Assembly (NCBI GenBank): GCA_913056145.1
Contig: CAJXMI010000006.1
Location: 1 to 49,283 of the forward strand
DNA length: 49,283 nucleotides
DNA from: an uncultured Spiribacter sp.
GTDB taxonomy: Bacteria > Pseudomonadota > Gammaproteobacteria > Nitrococcales > Nitrococcaceae
Direction of reading: 5' to 3'
This document shows, one piece after another, positions 1 to 6,266 of the stretch (its first letter is position 1; each line of letters starts with the position of its first letter). Below the pieces are notes generated by a model that ran no database searches, was not told the DNA's origin, and saw only the letters and a program-made list of their open reading frames with translations. Position numbers and translations under genes: made by a program.

Positions 1-1
1 G

Positions 2-115
2 TTCGGGATGGCCATCGCGGCCGCGGAGGTCGCCATCGGAATCGGCATCATCCTCGTGTTGTACCGCAACTTCACTGACGTGGACGTCACGAAAGCGACG
101 ACGATGAGGTGGTAA
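2..115 (+). CDS. nuoK: NADH-quinone oxidoreductase subunit K (C-terminal fragment)
   Basis: The frame is open from the window edge and encodes 37 residues ending in YRNFTDVDVTKATTMRW before a TAA. The motif AAAEVAIGIGI followed by a YRN step matches the last membrane helix and tail of the small membrane subunit of respiratory complex I. The ending resembles haloarchaeal NuoK from memory, which is inference. A NuoL-like start follows two bases later, the normal nuoK-nuoL order. Neither gene continues into the downstream sequence, so this stretch probably belongs to another genome joined at the contig end. Confidence 0.7.
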   Translation, partial: FGMAIAAAEVAIGIGIILVLYRNFTDVDVTKATTMRW

Positions 116-117
116 CG

Positions 118-222
118 ATGGCTGCATTCACATACGCTCCGGCTATCGTCCTGTTGCCGTTCGTATCGTTCCTGGTGGCGCTCTTTGCCGGCGACCGCAT
201 GCCGAAAGGCGGCGCGCTCGCC
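118..222 (+). CDS. nuoL: NADH-quinone oxidoreductase subunit L (N-terminal fragment, broken at a chimeric junction)
   Basis: An ATG two bases after the nuoK stop opens a frame whose first 35 residues are hydrophobic and typical of the first helix of NuoL (MAAFTYAPAIVLLPF, then a GDRMPKGGALA turn). After about position 222 the frame stays open to 522, but its product is no longer membrane-like and is antisense to another gene. The homology therefore stops at the junction. NuoL is normally over 600 residues, so about 95 percent is missing. The archaeal-like character is inferred from remembered haloarchaeal sequences. Confidence 0.65.
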
Positions 223-360
223 ACTGTCGAGCTGACCGGGATCGCGCTCGGCGAAGGTAAAGGCAAACGTACCGGGCACCACCCACTCGCCGGCCGCAGC
301 GGCCAGAGGGTAGATCTCGTCATCGCTGTCATCCAGCCTCAACGCACGCAGAAATCGCAC
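202..360 (-). CDS. DUF6505-like small protein, truncated at its C-terminal side
   Basis: Read on the minus strand from a GTG at 358-360, behind a strong GGGAGGAGG ribosome site (about 366-374), the frame gives MRFLRALRLDDSD, then GEWVVPGTFAF and ERAAFR near its broken end. This pattern resembles the uncharacterised DUF6505 family found near molybdenum-cofactor and formate dehydrogenase genes. That match is from memory and moderately certain. Only about 53 residues remain before the sequence changes character near 202-222, where the plus strand becomes a NuoL-like gene. The gene is divergent from the BNR protein gene. Its function is unknown. Confidence 0.55.
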
Positions 361-407
361 GTGGCGCCTCCTCCCGGGGGTTCGAATGAACCGACCAATG
401 GCTACGG

Positions 408-413
408 TATAGT
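408..413 (+). promoter_or_regulatory. Candidate -10 box of the BNR-yqeC-moaD-mobA-moeA operon
   Basis: TATAGT lies 32 bases before the chosen start of the BNR gene, in the divergent gap 361-445. No convincing -35 is visible at the usual spacing. A small inverted repeat (GTTC-GAAT-GAAC, 380-391) lies upstream. The assignment rests on the -10 match and position only. Confidence 0.35.
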
Positions 414-445
414 ACGCGAACGGATAACAGAAGATGGAGGGGACG

Positions 446-1570
446 ATGCCCGGCGCCAGACATCCAGCGAGCCCGGTTGCGCTACTCGTGGGCACCCGCA
501 AGGGATTGTTTGTGGCCCGTAGTCAGGATGGCCGTGGCAGCTGGCAGATCGAAGGCCCTCACATCCCTGGATACGAGATCCAGGCGGCCTTTCTTGATCC
601 GCGTGATCCCCGCAAGGGCTGGGCGGCAGCGCATCACCCGGTCTGGGGCATTCACCTGTACCGCACCCACGATGCCGGCGCGCACTGGTCGCCGCTTGCC
701 GAGGTCCCCCGGCATGGCGCGGATGACACCGACCCGGCCAGTCTGCAAATGATCTGGAGCGTGGCTCCGGGCCCTGTCGACCAGCCCGATCAGATCCTGG
801 CCGGTATCGAGCCCCCCGGGGTTTTCCGCAGCGATGACGGCGGCGAACACTGGCAGGCCCTCGAGGGCTTCAATGCCCATCCCGACCGCCCGCACTGGTC
901 ACCGGCCAAGGGCGGCCTCGCGGTGCACTCCGTTCAGGTTGACCCGCATAATCCGCAACGCCTGTATGCGGCCATGTCGGCAGGCGGCGTCTACTGCTCG
1001 GACGACAACGGCAGCACCTGGGAGGCGCGCAATCAGGGCATCCGCGCCCCCTATCTGGCGGGCGCTGCGCCCCGGTGCGGACATTGCGTCCACCGCCTCC
1101 TGGTGCATCCGGCACGGCCGGGACGGGCCTGGCAGCAGAGCCATCACGGCCTTTATGTGACCGACGACGGCGGCACTCACTGGCGCGAAGTCACCCCGGG
1201 ACTGCCGAGCGACTTTGGCTATGCGCTCGCCACCGACCCGGCCGACCCCGATGTCATCTACTGCGTGCCCGAGGAGAGCAGCCAGTTCCGCGCCACCGTG
1301 GACGGGCGCCTGCGGGTATATCGCAGCCGCGATGCGGGTGAGACATGGACCGCGCTTGAAGCGGGGCTGCCCCAGGAAAACGCATTTGTGACGATCCTGC
1401 GCGACGGGCTCGACAGCGACGGCCTGGACCCCCTGGGCCTCTACCTTGGCACCTCGAGCGGGCACTTGTTTGCAAGCACCGACGCCGGCGATCACTGGAC
1501 CCTGCTCGCCGGCTTCCTGCCCGGCATCCTCTCGGTTCGCGCCACCCGCCTCGCAGGAGCCGCAACATGA
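446..1570 (+). CDS. BNR/Asp-box beta-propeller protein (exo-sialidase-like fold, function unknown)
   Basis: The product has 374 residues and a series of Asp-box motifs of the form S/T-x-D-x-G-x-x-W: THDAGAHW, SDDGGEHW, SDDNGSTW, TDDGGTHW, SRDAGETW and STDAGDHW, plus a weaker SQDGRGSW near the N-terminus. They are spaced about 45-60 residues apart, as expected for blades of a beta-propeller. There is no signal peptide, so it is likely cytoplasmic. Databases often label such proteins sialidase or glycosyl hydrolase, but I see no catalytic signature and the context argues against a secreted enzyme. The ATG at 446 is preferred over 434 because GGAGGGG (436-442) sits just before it. It is the first gene of the Moco operon and overlaps yqeC by 4 bases. 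Confidence 0.85.
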   Translation: MPGARHPASPVALLVGTRKGLFVARSQDGRGSWQIEGPHIPGYEIQAAFLDPRDPRKGWAAAHHPVWGIHLYRTHDAGAHWSPLAEVPRHGADDTDPASLQMIWSVAPGPVDQPDQILAGIEPPGVFRSDDGGEHWQALEGFNAHPDRPHWSPAKGGLAVHSVQVDPHNPQRLYAAMSAGGVYCSDDNGSTWEARNQGIRAPYLAGAAPRCGHCVHRLLVHPARPGRAWQQSHHGLYVTDDGGTHWREVTPGLPSDFGYALATDPADPDVIYCVPEESSQFRATVDGRLRVYRSRDAGETWTALEAGLPQENAFVTILRDGLDSDGLDPLGLYLGTSSGHLFASTDAGDHWTLLAGFLPGILSVRATRLAGAAT

Positions 1571-2352
1571 CCGACAACGTGCCTGTCCACTTGCTCGATG
1601 CGCTGGCTGCCCGTGACGGCATCGTGTGTGCGGTCGGGGCCGGCGGCAAGAAGACCACGCTCTACCGCCTGCTTGCGGCCCACCCGGGCCGGGTGGGGCT
1701 TACCGCCACCGCCATGCTCACGCCCCCGCCACGCCGCCTGCTCGACACCCGCCTTGTCGACTCGCCCGAGGCACTGGCCATCGCCGTGCCCGAGGCCGCG
1801 GCCGTCCATCGCCGCGTCGGCTTTGCCTGTCCAAGTTCCAAATCGGGTCGTCTGGCGGGGCTGCCGCCTGCCACGGTGGCCCGCATTCATGCCGATGCCG
1901 GCTTTGCCGCAACCCTGGTCAAAGCCGACGGCGCCCGAATGCGCGGGATCAAGGCACCTCGCCACGACGAGCCATTGCTGGTTCCCGGCTGCACCACGAT
2001 CATCTTCGTTGTCTCGGCCGGGGTCATCGGCCAGCCGCTGGATGAGCACACGGCACATCGCCTGCCGGAGCTGACCGCCGTTCTCGACCTGGCCCCCGGT
2101 GAGCGGATTACCCCGCGGCATGTTGGCCGTCTGCTGAGCCACCCGGCGGGTGCCCGTCAGCAGGCGAGCGGGACGCGGCTCGTGGCCCTGATCAATCAGG
2201 TGGATGACGGCGAGCGGCTGCATGCCGCCCGCGATGCGGCCGCTTGTGCGCTGGCGGCCGACACCCCGCCCGAGCGGATCGTGCTAGGCGCCATGACCGC
2301 CGACGACCCGGTGGTCGAGATTGTCGAGCCGACCCGCATGCCGGCACACTAG
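1567..2352 (+). CDS. yqeC: YqeC-family selenium/molybdenum hydroxylase accessory protein
   Basis: This 261-residue protein has a glycine- and lysine-rich P-loop-like motif (VGAGGKKTTLYRL, residues 23-35), followed by LTATAML, KADGARMRGIKAP and HRLPELTAVL, and late LINQVDD. These are marks of the family named putative selenium-dependent hydroxylase accessory protein YqeC. The family is predicted to help mature molybdenum hydroxylases, but its exact reaction is not established. The ATG overlaps the BNR gene stop in an ATGA junction. Its position between the propeller gene and a MoaD-like gene, mobA and moeA supports a role in cofactor maturation. No selenium-metabolism gene is visible nearby, so the selenium link is unproven here. 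Confidence 0.8.
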   Translation: MTDNVPVHLLDALAARDGIVCAVGAGGKKTTLYRLLAAHPGRVGLTATAMLTPPPRRLLDTRLVDSPEALAIAVPEAAAVHRRVGFACPSSKSGRLAGLPPATVARIHADAGFAATLVKADGARMRGIKAPRHDEPLLVPGCTTIIFVVSAGVIGQPLDEHTAHRLPELTAVLDLAPGERITPRHVGRLLSHPAGARQQASGTRLVALINQVDDGERLHAARDAAACALAADTPPERIVLGAMTADDPVVEIVEPTRMPAH

Positions 2353-2357
2353 CCCCC

Positions 2358-2636
2358 ATGACCCGCATTGACGTTGAAATCCCGGCGGCGCTGCAGCCGC
2401 TGGCCGGTGGCGCCGACCGACTTGAGCTGGCCGGTAACCAGGTCGGCGAGGTATTGACGGCGCTGGCCGACCGGCACCGCGACGTGGGCCGGCGCATCCT
2501 CACCCGCAGCGGCGAGCTGCGCCAGCACGTGAATGTCTTTCTCGACGAGGATGATGTCCGCGCCCTGCAGGGGCTGGCCACGCCCATCGCCGGCTACCGG
2601 AGAATGCTCATTGTGCCTTCGGTGGCCGGGGGTTAA
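2358..2636 (+). CDS. MoaD/ThiS-family ubiquitin-like sulfur carrier
   Basis: The 92-residue product begins MTRIDVEIPAALQPL and ends VPSVAGG. A C-terminal Gly-Gly after a Val-Ala is the hallmark of MoaD/ThiS carriers, which are activated by adenylation and thiocarboxylated on the last glycine. The central VNVFLDEDDVRALQG stretch matches the beta-grasp fold. It could be the MoaD subunit of molybdopterin synthase partnering MoaE (5744-6178), or a paralogue serving YqeC or the BNR protein. The sequence alone does not decide this. It starts 5 bases after yqeC and is followed after 4 bases by mobA. No E1-like MoeB gene is in the window. Confidence 0.85.
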   Translation: MTRIDVEIPAALQPLAGGADRLELAGNQVGEVLTALADRHRDVGRRILTRSGELRQHVNVFLDEDDVRALQGLATPIAGYRRMLIVPSVAGG

Positions 2637-2640
2637 GGCC

Positions 2641-3249
2641 ATGTCCTGCTCGATCAGCGCCGTAATCCTGGCCGGCGGCCGGGCCACGCGCATGGGTGGC
2701 CGCGACAAGGGCCTGGTGCCGCTCGCCGGGCGGCCCATGATTGCCCATGTGCTTGAGGCGATCCGGCCCCAGGTCGGCCATATCGCCATCAATGCCAACC
2801 GCAGCCACGATGCCTATGCCGCCTGGGGCTATCCGGTGCTGCCCGACCAGCTGGCCGACTACCCGGGGCCGCTGGCCGGCATGGCGGCGGGACTTGCCTG
2901 GTGCCCCGACGACTGCCTGCTCACCCTGCCCTGTGATGGCCCCTACGTACCGGCGGACCTGGCAAGCCGCCTTGCCGCCGGGATGGGTGATGCCGATGTG
3001 GCGGTTGCCCACGACGGCGATCGCCTGCAGCCGGTCCATGCATTGTTGCGCCGGGACACCCTGGCGCGGCTTAACGCCTTTTTGCACGGCGGTGGCCGCA
3101 AGATCGACCGCTGGTACGCCACACTTGCGATGCGCACGGTGGACCTGTCGGACTGCCAGTCACTCTTCAGCAACGTCAACACGCCCGAGCAATGCGCCGA
3201 GACCGAGGCCGCCATGCTCGAGACCCAACCGGAAACCCGCAATGACTGA
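2641..3249 (+). CDS. mobA: Molybdenum cofactor guanylyltransferase MobA
   Basis: The 202-residue protein begins with a nucleotidyltransferase signature, VILAGGRATRMGGRDKGL, and continues with PLAGRPMI, CDGPYVPADL and a late NVNTPEQ, all typical of MobA. It transfers GMP from GTP to Mo-molybdopterin, giving the guanine dinucleotide form used by DMSO-reductase-family enzymes such as formate dehydrogenase. Length is normal. The chosen start follows the MoaD-like gene by 4 bases, and the stop region overlaps the moeA start by 8 bases, so the genes are probably translationally coupled. Confidence 0.93.
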   Translation: MSCSISAVILAGGRATRMGGRDKGLVPLAGRPMIAHVLEAIRPQVGHIAINANRSHDAYAAWGYPVLPDQLADYPGPLAGMAAGLAWCPDDCLLTLPCDGPYVPADLASRLAAGMGDADVAVAHDGDRLQPVHALLRRDTLARLNAFLHGGGRKIDRWYATLAMRTVDLSDCQSLFSNVNTPEQCAETEAAMLETQPETRND

Positions 3250-4492
3250 CCCGATCACCGCCGCCGGCTGCGGCCATGATGCCCCTGCCATGCCCCTCGC
3301 CGACGCCCTTGAGCGCATTCATGCGGCGCTCACCCCCATCACGGGCACGCGCCGGCTGGCCCTGCGCAGTGCGCTGGGTCAGGTACTGGCGCAACCCATC
3401 ACCGCCCCCGAGCCGGTACCCGCCCACGACAACTCGGCGATGGATGGCTACGCCTTGCGCAGCAGCGATGTGGGTAACGGCCCCCTGCGTCGGGTGGGCT
3501 CCGCCTTTGCCGGACACCCCTTCGATGGCACCGTGGGCCCGGGGGAGTGCGTGCGCATCATGACCGGGGGTGTCGTGCCCGCGGGTGCCGACGCCGTGGT
3601 CATGCAGGAGCGGATCGAGGCCGAGGGCGAGCAGATCACGGTCAATGACCGGCCCGAGCCGGGGCAGAACATTCGCCGGGCGGGTGAAGACCTGCGCGCC
3701 GGGGATATCATCCTCGACCAGGGCCGCCGGCTCACGGCAGCCGATCTGGGCGTTGTGGCCTCGATGGGGCGCGCCGAGCTCGCGGTAATGCGCCCGCTCC
3801 GGGTGGCGTTCTTCTCGACGGGCGACGAACTGCGCAGCCTGGGCGAGGCACTGGGGCCGGGCGATATCTACGACAGCAATCGCTACAGCCTCTACGGCAT
3901 GCTGACCAACCTGGGAGTCGAGCTGCTGGACCTGGGTGTGGTGCGGGATGATGAAGCGGCACTGCAGGCCGCCCTTGAACAGGCTGCCCGCGATGCCGAC
4001 GTCATCCTGACCTCGGGCGGCGTGTCAGTGGGTGAGGCCGATTACATGGCCCATCTGCTGCGCCGGCACGGCGAGGCACACTTCTGGAGCATTGCCATGA
4101 AACCGGGCCGGCCACTTACCTTCGGGCGCTTTGATTCGGCCTGGTATTTTGGCCTTCCGGGCAACCCGGTGTCGGTGATGGCCACCTTTACCCAGGTCGT
4201 GACGCCGGCGCTGCGGCAGCTTGCCGGCGAGCGAATCCCGGCGCCACGCCGCTTTCGTGTGGCCTGTCACAGCACGTTGCGGAAAAAGCCCGGGCGCCAG
4301 GAGTTTCAGCGCGGCCGCCTGCTCACCACTGCGGATGGCACGCTGGCCGTCGAGAGCGTAGGCCGCCAGGGGTCGGGGGTTCTGCGCTCGATGAGCGAGG
4401 CCGACTGCTTCATCATCCTGCCCGCCGACTGCGGGGATGTCGCCGCGGGCGACACCGTGGTGGTAGAGCCCTTTGCGGGGCCGCTGGTCTAA
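3242..4492 (+). CDS. moeA: Molybdopterin molybdenumtransferase MoeA
   Basis: This 416-residue protein shows the MoeA pattern: DNSAMDGYA, MTGGVVPAGADAVVMQE, STGDELRSLG, YDSNRYSLYGML, TSGGVSVGEADYM and GLPGNPVSVMATF. MoeA inserts molybdate into adenylylated molybdopterin in the cytoplasm. The start overlaps mobA by 8 bases, and this is the last gene of the plus-strand Moco operon. The stop is 12 bases from the convergent stop of the DUF6494 gene. No oddities are visible. Confidence 0.95.
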   Translation: MTDPITAAGCGHDAPAMPLADALERIHAALTPITGTRRLALRSALGQVLAQPITAPEPVPAHDNSAMDGYALRSSDVGNGPLRRVGSAFAGHPFDGTVGPGECVRIMTGGVVPAGADAVVMQERIEAEGEQITVNDRPEPGQNIRRAGEDLRAGDIILDQGRRLTAADLGVVASMGRAELAVMRPLRVAFFSTGDELRSLGEALGPGDIYDSNRYSLYGMLTNLGVELLDLGVVRDDEAALQAALEQAARDADVILTSGGVSVGEADYMAHLLRRHGEAHFWSIAMKPGRPLTFGRFDSAWYFGLPGNPVSVMATFTQVVTPALRQLAGERIPAPRRFRVACHSTLRKKPGRQEFQRGRLLTTADGTLAVESVGRQGSGVLRSMSEADCFIILPADCGDVAAGDTVVVEPFAGPLV

Positions 4493-4504
4493 GCGGCCAC
4501 CCCA

Positions 4505-4711
4505 TCAGTCGAGCTCGACCGTCCCCTCGATCCGGTGCTCGAGCGACAGGCCATCCACCGTCAGCGTGACTACCGCGGGCAATGTCTCGTCGCCCGTCAG
4601 CGTCCCGTTCTCGAGCCCCTCGCGTACGGCCGCCTCGATTTCACGCTGGGCAGTGATGCCCACTTTTTTCAGGAACTTGCGCACGCTCAGGTTAAGCGTT
4701 TCTTCATCCAT
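4505..4711 (-). CDS. DUF6494 family small protein
   Basis: The 68-residue protein begins MDEETLNLSVRKFLKKVGIT and continues QREIEAAVREGLENG, then a beta-rich LPAVVTLTVDGL and an acidic EGTVELD tail. It resembles the uncharacterised DUF6494 family from memory. Function is unknown. The ATG at 4711 lies 4 bases after the moaA stop, so it is the third gene of a moaE-moaA-DUF6494 unit, which suggests a link to cofactor synthesis. A longer upstream extension of the frame is antisense to nothing conserved and overlaps moaA, so I did not use it. Confidence 0.75.
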   Translation of the reverse strand: MDEETLNLSVRKFLKKVGITAQREIEAAVREGLENGTLTGDETLPAVVTLTVDGLSLEHRIEGTVELD

Positions 4712-4715
4712 CCGG

Positions 4716-5738
4716 TTAGCCTCCAATGTAGGACATTTCGATTTTGCGGGTATCCACGGGCTTGGTCTCGTGGGTGCGCAGCTCCGAGTAGCGATCGGCG
4801 CGGCGGCTCCAGATGCCCTGCAGATACTCGGTGAGCGACTCGTCGCTGGCGCCGGCCCGCAGGCGGTCACGGATGTCATGACCGGCGCTGGCGAACAGGC
4901 AAGTGAAGAGCTTGCCTTCAGCCGATAGCCGGGCGCGGCTGCAGTCGCCGCAAAAGGGCTGGGTCACCGAGCTGATCATGCCGATCTCACCGGCGCCGTC
5001 GGTGTAGCGATACCGCTCAGCCACCTCGCCGCGATAATTGCGGGCCACGGGCTCGATGGGCCAATGCGCCCCGACCCGCTCGACGACCTCGCGCGAGGGC
5101 AGCACCTGATCGAGGCGCCAGCCATTGCTGTTACCCACATCCATGTACTCGATGAAGCGCACGATATGCGGCGTGCCCCGGAAGTGCTCTGCCATGGGCA
5201 CGATGTCGTGATCATTGATGCCGCGCTGGACAACCATATTGATCTTGATGGGTGCAAGACCGGCGCGCTCGGCGTTGGCAATACCCTCCAGCACCTTCGC
5301 AACCGGAAAGCCCACGTCGTTCATTGCCTGAAAGGTGGCGTCATCAATGCCATCCAGGCTGACCGTGATGCGATTAAGACCAGCGGCCTTAAGCGCCCGC
5401 GCCTTGTCGAGGGTGAGCAACGAGGCGTTGGTGGTAAGGCTGATATCCTCAACCCCGTCCACTCCGGCCAGCATGGCCACAAGATCCTCGATATCCCGCC
5501 GAATCAGCGGCTCACCACCTGTCAGCCGCAGCTTGCGCACGCCAAGCCCGGTAAACACCCCCGCAACCCGGGTGATCTCCTCGAAGGTCAGAAGCTCGCT
5601 CCGCGGCATGAAGGCGTGATTGGCCCCGAACAGCGCCTTTGGCATGCAGTAGGCGCAGCGGAAGTTGCAGCGATCGGTCAGCGAAATACGCAGATCGCGA
5701 AGCGGGCGATCCATGGTGTCCGTAACGGCTCCGGTCAT
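4716..5738 (-). CDS. moaA: GTP 3',8-cyclase MoaA (radical SAM)
   Basis: The 340-residue protein carries the radical-SAM motif CNFRCAYC (Cys 24, 28, 31), TGGEPL for SAM binding, the second iron-sulfur motif [18 protein letters not shown], and the terminal Gly-Gly that is functionally important in MoaA. It converts GTP to 3',8-cyclo-7,8-dihydro-GTP, the first step of molybdopterin synthesis, normally with MoaC, which is not in this window. The start at 5738 follows the moaE stop by 5 bases, with a GGAG ribosome site overlapping that stop. Confidence 0.95.
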   Translation of the reverse strand: MTGAVTDTMDRPLRDLRISLTDRCNFRCAYCMPKALFGANHAFMPRSELLTFEEITRVAGVFTGLGVRKLRLTGGEPLIRRDIEDLVAMLAGVDGVEDISLTTNASLLTLDKARALKAAGLNRITVSLDGIDDATFQAMNDVGFPVAKVLEGIANAERAGLAPIKINMVVQRGINDHDIVPMAEHFRGTPHIVRFIEYMDVGNSNGWRLDQVLPSREVVERVGAHWPIEPVARNYRGEVAERYRYTDGAGEIGMISSVTQPFCGDCSRARLSAEGKLFTCLFASAGHDIRDRLRAGASDESLTEYLQGIWSRRADRYSELRTHETKPVDTRKIEMSYIGG

Positions 5739-5743
5739 ACGAC

Positions 5744-6178
5744 TTACTCCCCGGCACCCGGCAGGGTCTCGCCCTGCAGATAGACCTCGGTGCCGTCGCT
5801 GTAGCCCTCGCGCTTCCACACGGGCGCGGTCTTTTTGAGGGTATCGATGGCAAAGCGGCCCGCCTCGAAGGCATCGGCGCGGTGCGCCGCGCGCACGACC
5901 ACCAGCACGCTCAACTCGCCGACCTGAAGCTGGCCCGTACGATGGCGAATGGCGCATGACAGGATGTCGAAGCGCGCCATGGCCTCGGCCTCCACCTCGG
6001 CCAGTGCCTTCTCGGCAAGCGGCGGGTAGGCCGAGTACTCGATGGCCGTCACCGATTTACCGTCGTGATGCCGCCGCACGGTGCCACCAAACACCACCAG
6101 GGCGCCCGCATCGGGCGAATCGGTCGCCTCGAGCAGGGCATCAAGATCGATCGGGAGGCTGTCCACTCGCTCGGTCAT
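5744..6178 (-). CDS. moaE: Molybdopterin synthase catalytic subunit MoaE
   Basis: The 144-residue product has [40 protein letters not shown] and the lysine-rich [12 protein letters not shown] active-site segment of MoaE. With a thiocarboxylated MoaD it converts cyclic pyranopterin monophosphate to molybdopterin. A GAGGA ribosome site precedes the ATG at 6178 by about 7 bases. It is the first gene of the minus-strand moaE-moaA-DUF6494 unit and is divergent from the STAND/TPR gene. The matching small subunit is most likely the MoaD-like gene at 2358-2636. Confidence 0.94.
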   Translation of the reverse strand: MTERVDSLPIDLDALLEATDSPDAGALVVFGGTVRRHHDGKSVTAIEYSAYPPLAEKALAEVEAEAMARFDILSCAIRHRTGQLQVGELSVLVVVRAAHRADAFEAGRFAIDTLKKTAPVWKREGYSDGTEVYLQGETLPGAGE

Positions 6179-6212
6179 TCAAAGTCCTCGTCAGCAACTT
6201 GGCGGCGCGGCC

Positions 6213-6226
6213 GTTTGCACGCAAAC
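6213..6226. promoter_or_regulatory. Palindrome in the moaE / STAND-TPR divergent gap (candidate operator)
   Basis: A perfect inverted repeat, GTTTGC-AC-GCAAAC, sits in the 88-base gap between the divergent moaE and STAND/TPR genes. It is AT-richer than its surroundings. Its symmetry and location suit a dimeric regulator, but the regulator is unknown and no promoter boxes are clear. Confidence 0.35.
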
Positions 6227-6266
6227 TGAAGTGATGGGATCCGCAGACCGCCGACAGGACAACAAA

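Noticed and set aside
446-1570. Secreted sialidase
   Set aside because: Asp boxes only show a beta-propeller; there is no signal peptide or catalytic signature and the context is Moco synthesis.
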